Virus record (IMG/VR): IMGVR_UViG_3300024259_001518
Span: 1 to 36,270 of that record
Reading direction: 5' to 3' (one strand)
DNA from: a virus
Length of the DNA: 36,270 nt
Shown: in pieces, positions 33,501 to 36,270 of the stretch
Layout of the letters: each line of letters begins with the position of its first letter
How positions within the stretch are numbered: the stretch's first letter is position 1
Position numbers and translations under genes: made by a program
Notes under the pieces: model-generated
Told to the model about the DNA's origin: nothing
Seen by the model: only the letters and a program-made list of their open reading frames with translations
Database searches by the model: none

Positions 33501-35640
33501 CTTTCTGGCTAATGAAGGAGCTTGGGATTCAAGTACTTTTGAAGAAGCTATGACAGGATTAAGATTTTTAAGAACTAATGCTGAAGGTGGTTGGAACTCT
33601 GACGCTGTTATTACTTGGATTAACAATGATGGAGTATGGAATTCTGCAACACCTACTGAATTAATGAGTGCCCTTAATTTTGTATTAGGGGAATCTGGTT
33701 GGGATTCAAAAGCATCTTGGGCATTTCTAGCACAATTATCTGATGAAGGCATTCCGTGGTCCCAATTGAAACAAACATTTATTGACTACGGTGCTGATGT
33801 AGAAACAATTGAAAAATATCTCAAAATCACATACTTGAATGATAGTAATTTAACCTTTGCAACTTGGGATGATTTTTATGATGCTTGGGTTGCAATGGGG
33901 ATGTCTGATTCTTGGGCTACTAAATATCTACAAGCTGTATATGAAGATAGTGGCGAAGAGGGTTTAAAGTATTGGACTGATTTCATCATTGCTTTTGAAA
34001 TGGGTGATATTGATGATGCTACGGCTGAAAAAGTACTTGCGGCTGTTTATAATGCAACTGCTGGTCAACCTGATCTTGCTTTATGGTCTGATTTTAAAAC
34101 AGCAATGGCAGATGCGAATGTAGGAGAAGATTCAACAGCATGGAAAACAATTGAAGCAGCATATAATGATAGTTCAGGAGCATTTCCAACATGGAGTGCT
34201 TTAGAAACTGCAATGACAGATGCAGGCATAGCTACTTCAACCATGAAAGAAATTCAAGGTAGATATGATAGTGGAGATATGACATGGAGTGAACTTGAAG
34301 ATATGTTGGCGGCAACAGGCACTCCAGAGTCAGTAATCCGTGATATTAGATCATCGGTTGTTGGAACGGTTGAAGTTGAATTAACTGAGATGGCTGTGTG
34401 GCAAACACAAACAGCGTTATTGCTTGGTATTTTCAATAATACAATGTTGACAGCAAAATCGTTAGGTGATTACCAAAGTCCTGGTAATATGATGGGCTCT
34501 TGGAGTTTTGATACTTCTTCATGGTCAAGTACTTTTGCTGGTGCTGGTGGTTTGTGGGATTATACAGCAGGAGACGGCTCTGGAGGTGGAGGTGGTGTTG
34601 CTCCTGAATTTCAGAAAGTTTATTTGTATGGTGGTAACGGAGCAAGGATTGATGGCAATGCTGAAGGATTAATCAGAACTGAGACTTTTCCGACCAATTC
34701 TTGGGCTGTTGAAATAGTCAATCAAGGAAATCACATAGAGACTTCACGAAATTATCTTGCAAATATTTCTGCACAGCAAAGTGCTTATATGGTTTATTTG
34801 CTGCACATTTACAATAGATTACATGATCTCAGAGTTGGTGGTACAGTGGCTACAACTGGTGGTAGTTCCAGCGATCCAACTATGATAGCATGGCTGAAAA
34901 ATATATATAACATACAGACAAACACACGTGATTGGTTGACAAATTTGTATAACAGACAGTATGATACACGTGTTAAGCTGTATGGTGGTAACGGAGCAAG
35001 GATTGATGGCACTTCTAATGGCTTGATACGAGGAGAAATGTTCCCCACTGCTACTTGGGCGAATGAAATAGTGGATCAGGGGAATAATATAGAGACTTCA
35101 CGAAATTATCTTTCGAACATATCGGGGTATGCTGGTTATTTGTTGCACATATATAATAGATTGCATGATCTCAGAATTGGTGGCACAGTATCAACTACTG
35201 GTGGTAGCAAAAGTGTTTACGTTACTGGAGGGTATTTAAGTTCTGCTGGTTCAGTATGGCACACAAATAATTACACAAACACTGTTACGGCAGTCAGAGG
35301 CGTTGGTGGTTATAAAGAAGGTGGTATTTCTACTGGATCAGAATCTGGACATATGGAATTATTACATGGTACTGAAGCAGTCATTCCAATGAAAAATATG
35401 TCTATACCAGTGCAATTTTTAAATGGTGGTTCTACGCAAGATGGTGCGAAAAGTGAGGAAGAACTTCAATTACTCAGAGAGCAGAACGAACTTTTGAAAG
35501 AGATAGCTTCAAATAAGGAAAGATCAATTGAGCTTGATGGGAAAGTGTTGGGTAGCTATGTAGATGCCAGGGCTGATAATGTTCGTGTAACAGCTAATAG
35601 AACTAAGGGTAATGAAACCAGGAGACTATACAGAGTATAA
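24580..35640 (+). CDS. Giant tail tape measure protein (TP901 type)
   Basis: The 3686-residue protein starts behind AGGTGG. The TP901 core lies at about residues 263-430 ('VEFEHEMSMVRAITEATT', 'FTAKEAAEAMRFLAMAGFA', 'SQSGIKAGMAGRSLRMAM'). Hydrophobic, possibly membrane-crossing segments lie near 635-652 and 1665-1687 ('GIAAAVVAIIIGGYMVF'). Long charged coiled coils fill about 700-1450, and a Gly/Ser linker is near 1520-1550. Trp-phased helical repeats occupy 2890-3255 and a duplicated module lies at 3347-3545. At about 0.15 nm per residue it predicts a tail of roughly 550 nm. No peptidase or lysozyme motif was seen. The stop overlaps the next gene (TAATG). Confidence 0.93.
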   Translation: MSNVDGINIPVTSSGVGKTISDLERIKLQMKNMTTSLEQVKKMLMVAFPVDSAKQFSTAAKSVQREVQQISHFLENMGTKANTTLLKASTAVGIYEKKLTTVNKTLEKNVTVQKNTAAAVKLLFARIHAGVVVNKKLETSTNKVTSAFLKQIGVSARLTNKWDAFRKSISANRLVQQALNKTSTAAVLNNMKLTSSYQNLSKSIAKNTSVTKANKTEQAKLNTTIAKTSKGFAGLIPHVAAVTLSYMAMRRVTRAITGTIGLGVEFEHEMSMVRAITEATTAQFEVLMDVVKKAGETTVFTAKEAAEAMRFLAMAGFAVDESIAALPDVLNLAFIGQLELKRATDISTDVLRAFGLEAEQLGMVVDVFTATITNSNTNIEMLGQSMKFVAPVASKLGYSVQQVSAMLGVMSQSGIKAGMAGRSLRMAMMRMSDAAKSMGMEGANLLDVLRKLASKSYSPDRLVGELKTMFGLRSTPAILALMQNLKLYDEFYEKLENSEGAAKKFTDSLKTVWRAFKELSSVVQSLAIEVFEEYQETLESVLNNATEWFRENKDEVKEWTKYIVESIPQVIGLTVAMWGLGKALAIVTIFREMHVAVTAMNAANALPMFADQVTRGGKALAMAKGFAAKYASQLYLLGGAIAAVIAYKLSEWLAEQWEWWDKNIWGSKKYTESLKEGIKQQRAFLALKTLDKSPEQAFEVFNLKTAKVALNYLKTELSDLREKRDTILDNIQQQEYQLDLIDTDKEKVALKNVEAQILVMAEKAAKVQYLVDNMRSSGGTYENSDYYKGSALAATREREKLEEQTKYNEALRIAKEQYESGEIKLPSYDRKKFLDKLEEDLKTEGAYLLLAARDKEGAKEYIRGMRTNAGRVYDARMKQDEEIASKLKQIKDPMERSKIEANVFTLGTEFTDRMSKVKKYSEEYMLLFNNMRKGQSKILNKSISDQIKAENALVTAVKKAQGSIIDNKAAMQKQETDLNTKQLNDSLAVIKTDTANQIAEAIKRGDSIVDLKEQQQILITNNQRDFELSLAQSREAEITKEAEKHDIIIKNSKASGDQLKILEEDKKSSIDLIDKKFDRIRQERASSIVKFYEQQTIKEENIAQNRADKISAINEKITIKTVETVRDTELKRLSILADAEEQEIAIYEKSALTKIKYALKNNEDISQLRKESIAEVEEQNVALQKIWETSRETEIQAEERIWALKRKSGTSDLEYNAGLRSAKLEIDENYNEKVRALELKKLKFIQSINAAELADHQRKYQKALTYYDKWVKQIAKKALQGLSKDQAMATTMKKAKETWAEHVRNLFNVGRNDEARDLMSKWPEIQRIQLEELSKQQDQYDNDRLVAMKSLYKDLNEVSGNYFDAQIQIIELEKEKYIESLKIKADENGKYTQKQMQLLEALNRWQILKNRELVQEYLIANKGLAGGMVAYLVEMKTAWENYYQEIGQFGYDFLESFGSAFEDSFVKVFTEGVDAAKDVWKDWLDDLLDSFLKMIARLIKELVMSGILELLVSALGSGSGSRSISISGGGSGSGVGMGGVSVGGSSMSWTTIGSMLAKGYELYTGKSLSLNGLIDSLSGSSSSTAVTTTQQGQNWAGDIGSWGKDYAKGLGQTGTMTAAQVAGAEAAYAMNTGYMSGMAVDSAGMVGNMANMGANASTTGMGAGAASGIAAAVVAIIIGGYMVFDNNTKPDASVWVKAQAEMSKLQSHLFDVAITGVGAIGYSESDANKDVNWMSSVLADHFSMYEEIYKNVSYESQRKIKKGLENIPWEELSFTLIKMAQDHVTPKLSISRKNPYWVRPPDANPIFDDLNPTSYSGSLSGTGRGNAATQLHALMGKYFEEYVEEALVNIKKKDVYKLMNDNILGMLSGLDKDLFMNDPEEFFHAFNESMKQMVKAEVVWTDFNHWLDGTTAGMTKAQEATTLATAELEGYAAQMEALGVTLSEAELAAKFKDIYNGMTEGIGNLGAIAKPVTGLDKYLAKINGQFDAYLALLERYGVDLDKITDLEEKRKKKLEEAAEEYMESFWKGIEDTIKGAEGLVTAFEEAVISINNTFAGVYATMAEDKGLDARKIEDIHKYYNDAKKAIQDEIDKIMDGLADSIKEVAELINILETGGDISAVITYFEELFKTFDESGADLTGIISDMKNSFKSVINELKNQANQLYAWSQEFGGFNFERAANQASKLMTLLSDFVRDMSDMDSADMKVALGEIKTSIQEYREAVERAQFGEQDYEIVDYLNDVLDYLDGLETVINTFTLDLESLSQVPMKDLFPSITEDLNAFVGGLKNWYNKLEDANGVFDGLQEMTNALSNQITAWVDSLSNEDISNEDVLSGLAAISDSIDDTITAVQDMRRKQSNAGNTEWVYVLDSYITYLKSLKTAVESFEDRLSDANLSEANRQEISDILTDLGKGDYTSAIAYLQKQLDELIAGGGDSETIQKYKDDIAELQRLQDEFIAIERRQLDAIKRSLGLITDYEYRMGRLTELQDRYGNSLGSLVKNFESWTLEELKAEADRLGITWQEMAEDVAFLVQQEQNLYDIRKAQAELAGKDTGLWEIAERYNLDYDKMDKDFAQKIVNQFLSMTAEEVQAWADNLSVSVTQLVADIMTLANAFDLTADAIESLADDIRENLENLRLQIQDDMGIGGGHAARAASIWNQIEGLGETDPMTEGVLLEMTELLGDWYSEGKAAEDERIAGIREELNERKSVLEEELRLAQNFQNVVESLEDLIKSIKYSTLNVSLPYEKAEEAQQDYDTLLAAAMTGDLEAMQEYSGFVQTHLQQQQEEFKSSDIYQGIYDSVMADIEAVKANAEAQSYDEAILAELESIDAQLENLEPDYSALLAQFEGMAETIETALRRLEAGSLVITFEWDTAGSAEAIEALKQILEFYGWEDDVMISFVATMLENFGGTFAERMELLGFLVDPANGGSWTSTATIMMLASDEFWDENTWTDNLELIGFIFDENGKDWNAEAVLTFLANEGAWDSSTFEEAMTGLRFLRTNAEGGWNSDAVITWINNDGVWNSATPTELMSALNFVLGESGWDSKASWAFLAQLSDEGIPWSQLKQTFIDYGADVETIEKYLKITYLNDSNLTFATWDDFYDAWVAMGMSDSWATKYLQAVYEDSGEEGLKYWTDFIIAFEMGDIDDATAEKVLAAVYNATAGQPDLALWSDFKTAMADANVGEDSTAWKTIEAAYNDSSGAFPTWSALETAMTDAGIATSTMKEIQGRYDSGDMTWSELEDMLAATGTPESVIRDIRSSVVGTVEVELTEMAVWQTQTALLLGIFNNTMLTAKSLGDYQSPGNMMGSWSFDTSSWSSTFAGAGGLWDYTAGDGSGGGGGVAPEFQKVYLYGGNGARIDGNAEGLIRTETFPTNSWAVEIVNQGNHIETSRNYLANISAQQSAYMVYLLHIYNRLHDLRVGGTVATTGGSSSDPTMIAWLKNIYNIQTNTRDWLTNLYNRQYDTRVKLYGGNGARIDGTSNGLIRGEMFPTATWANEIVDQGNNIETSRNYLSNISGYAGYLLHIYNRLHDLRIGGTVSTTGGSKSVYVTGGYLSSAGSVWHTNNYTNTVTAVRGVGGYKEGGISTGSESGHMELLHGTEAVIPMKNMSIPVQFLNGGSTQDGAKSEEELQLLREQNELLKEIASNKERSIELDGKVLGSYVDARADNVRVTANRTKGNETRRLYRV
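33247..34350 (+). repeat. Trp-phased helical repeats inside the tape measure
   Basis: Two related sets of degenerate repeats occur. Set 1 (33247 on) has units of 33-39 residues beginning 'WEDDVMISFVA', 'WTSTATIMMLA', 'WNAEAVLTFLA', 'WNSDAVITWIN' and 'WDSKASWAFLA'. Set 2 (33757 on) has units of 31-37 residues beginning 'WSQLKQTFIDYG', 'WDDFYDAWVAMG', 'WTDFIIAFEMGD', 'WSDFKTAMADAN', 'WSALETAMTDAG' and 'WSELEDMLAATG'. Set 2 begins inside the last unit of set 1. Confidence 0.8.
34618..35205 (+). repeat. Duplicated module near the tape measure C-terminus
   Basis: Copy 1 (34618-34860) and copy 2 (34972-35205) are spaced 354 nt. Both encode 'LYGGNGARIDG', 'GLIR.E.FPT..WA.EIV', 'IETSRNYL.NIS' and 'YLLHIYNRLHDLR.GGTV'. 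The DNA is identical over TATGGTGGTAACGGAGCAAG and its following bases, which suggests a recent duplication or gene conversion. Confidence 0.85.
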
Positions 35641-36270
35641 TGGCAATCCTGATTGAAATATCAACTGACAAAGGTATCATCTGGAAAGATACCTTAGATG
35701 TCATATGGTTGAATACCACAAATCATGTATGGAATGACGATTTAGGCAATAGTGTAAGACGAATGAGTTTAGATGGAGAAGCTCTAGATCATTACTGGGA
35801 TGCTTATATTGAATCATTTGCTTCACCTCAGTATCAAACCGCAACTAATTATGGTGGATTTGTACGAATTGGTTTTGGTGAAATATCTCTTAGTTTAGAT
35901 GCTTTTGTAACTGAAGGAATACCACCGAAACAACTAACATTGCTTGCTAAATATACTGCCACTACTGAATCAGCAGCAGTAGAATTATTTGAAGGGGATA
36001 TCTACTTAAAAGGATATGATATAGATACAGCATCTTATACATTAAATGATCCGAAGTATACTCAGAATTTATTAGATCAAGGTGCTGATTATAATGGAGA
36101 TACTGTACCATATCCAAAAGCTTTTGGTGTTGTGACTCATGCAGCACCTTTAAGGGTAGCTGATAATGCGGGAAGACCAACTTACCATTTAGGTGGGGTT
36201 GAAACTGCAACTACTGCCAAGACTATTACTTCTTTTAGTTCTGCTTCTTCTGGAACTAAGACTAAAGTTT
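35640..36270 (+). CDS. Distal tail protein, 3' end outside window
   Basis: The ATG at 35640 overlaps the tape measure stop (TAATG), and the frame is open to the window edge (210 codons). The product begins 'MAILIEISTDKGIIWKD' and has 'TNYGGFVRIGFGEISLSLDA' and 'NDPKYTQNLLDQGADYNGDT'. Its place right after the tape measure suggests a distal tail or tail-tip protein. No clear family match was seen, so the role is inferred from position. Confidence 0.75.
   Translation, partial: MAILIEISTDKGIIWKDTLDVIWLNTTNHVWNDDLGNSVRRMSLDGEALDHYWDAYIESFASPQYQTATNYGGFVRIGFGEISLSLDAFVTEGIPPKQLTLLAKYTATTESAAVELFEGDIYLKGYDIDTASYTLNDPKYTQNLLDQGADYNGDTVPYPKAFGVVTHAAPLRVADNAGRPTYHLGGVETATTAKTITSFSSASSGTKTKV

Noticed and set aside
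24580-35640. Cell-wall hydrolase domain within the tape measure
   Set aside because: No HxxxD...HxH peptidase or lysozyme-type motif was seen on reading the sequence.
1-36270. tRNA genes, CRISPR arrays, insertion sequences, attachment sites
   Set aside because: No cloverleaf, spaced repeat array, transposase or integrase was seen; only the intein is a mobile element.

Overview
The window is part of the genome of a tailed double-stranded DNA phage (or prophage) with a long non-contractile tail. It holds terminase subunits, portal, scaffold, HK97-type capsid, decoration protein, neck proteins, one tail tube gene, a frameshifted tail assembly chaperone and a 3686-residue tape measure. No sheath or baseplate-contraction gene is visible. 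The DNA is AT-rich, with strong Shine-Dalgarno sites, many 1-14 bp gene overlaps and occasional GTG/TTG starts. The host cannot be named from the sequence.

Positions 1-10490 (+ strand) form a tightly packed cargo operon. It carries three SAM methyltransferases, an SGNH-like protein, a sulfotransferase, a glycosyltransferase, both halves of a two-subunit transketolase, two nucleotide-sugar short-chain dehydrogenases (one like GDP-L-fucose synthase) and about ten small phage-type ORFs. Together they look like a pathway that makes, transfers and decorates (methyl, sulfate) an unusual sugar; the target is unknown. A symmetrical terminator at 10493-10524 separates this operon from the convergent packaging genes.

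Positions 10528-15577 (- strand) read terS, terL, portal. TerL is interrupted just before its Walker B motif by a 389-residue intein. A 319-codon zinc-finger HNH endonuclease gene lies wholly inside the intein but in the +1 frame, with its own Shine-Dalgarno site and ATG. The host frame stays open through all 960 nt of it. The endonuclease is therefore an overlapping gene, not an in-frame domain, and even the splicing blocks B and F are double-coded. This is the most unusual feature of the window. A 10-bp tandem duplication sits at the endonuclease stop codon, and the link from splicing block F to block G depends on it.

Positions 15578-15874 are a divergent control region with back-to-back TTGACA boxes in a palindrome and two 5'-leader hairpins. 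Positions 15875-24525 (+) carry the head and neck genes: a scaffold split in two frames, major capsid, cement, a SunS-like glycosyltransferase, adaptor, head closure, tail completion and tail terminator. A Com-like zinc ribbon, tail tube and the G/GT chaperone pair follow; the chaperone pair has a textbook A AAA AAC slippery site. A terminator precedes the giant tape measure (24580-35640), which has Trp-phased repeats and a recent C-terminal duplication. A distal tail gene runs off the right edge.
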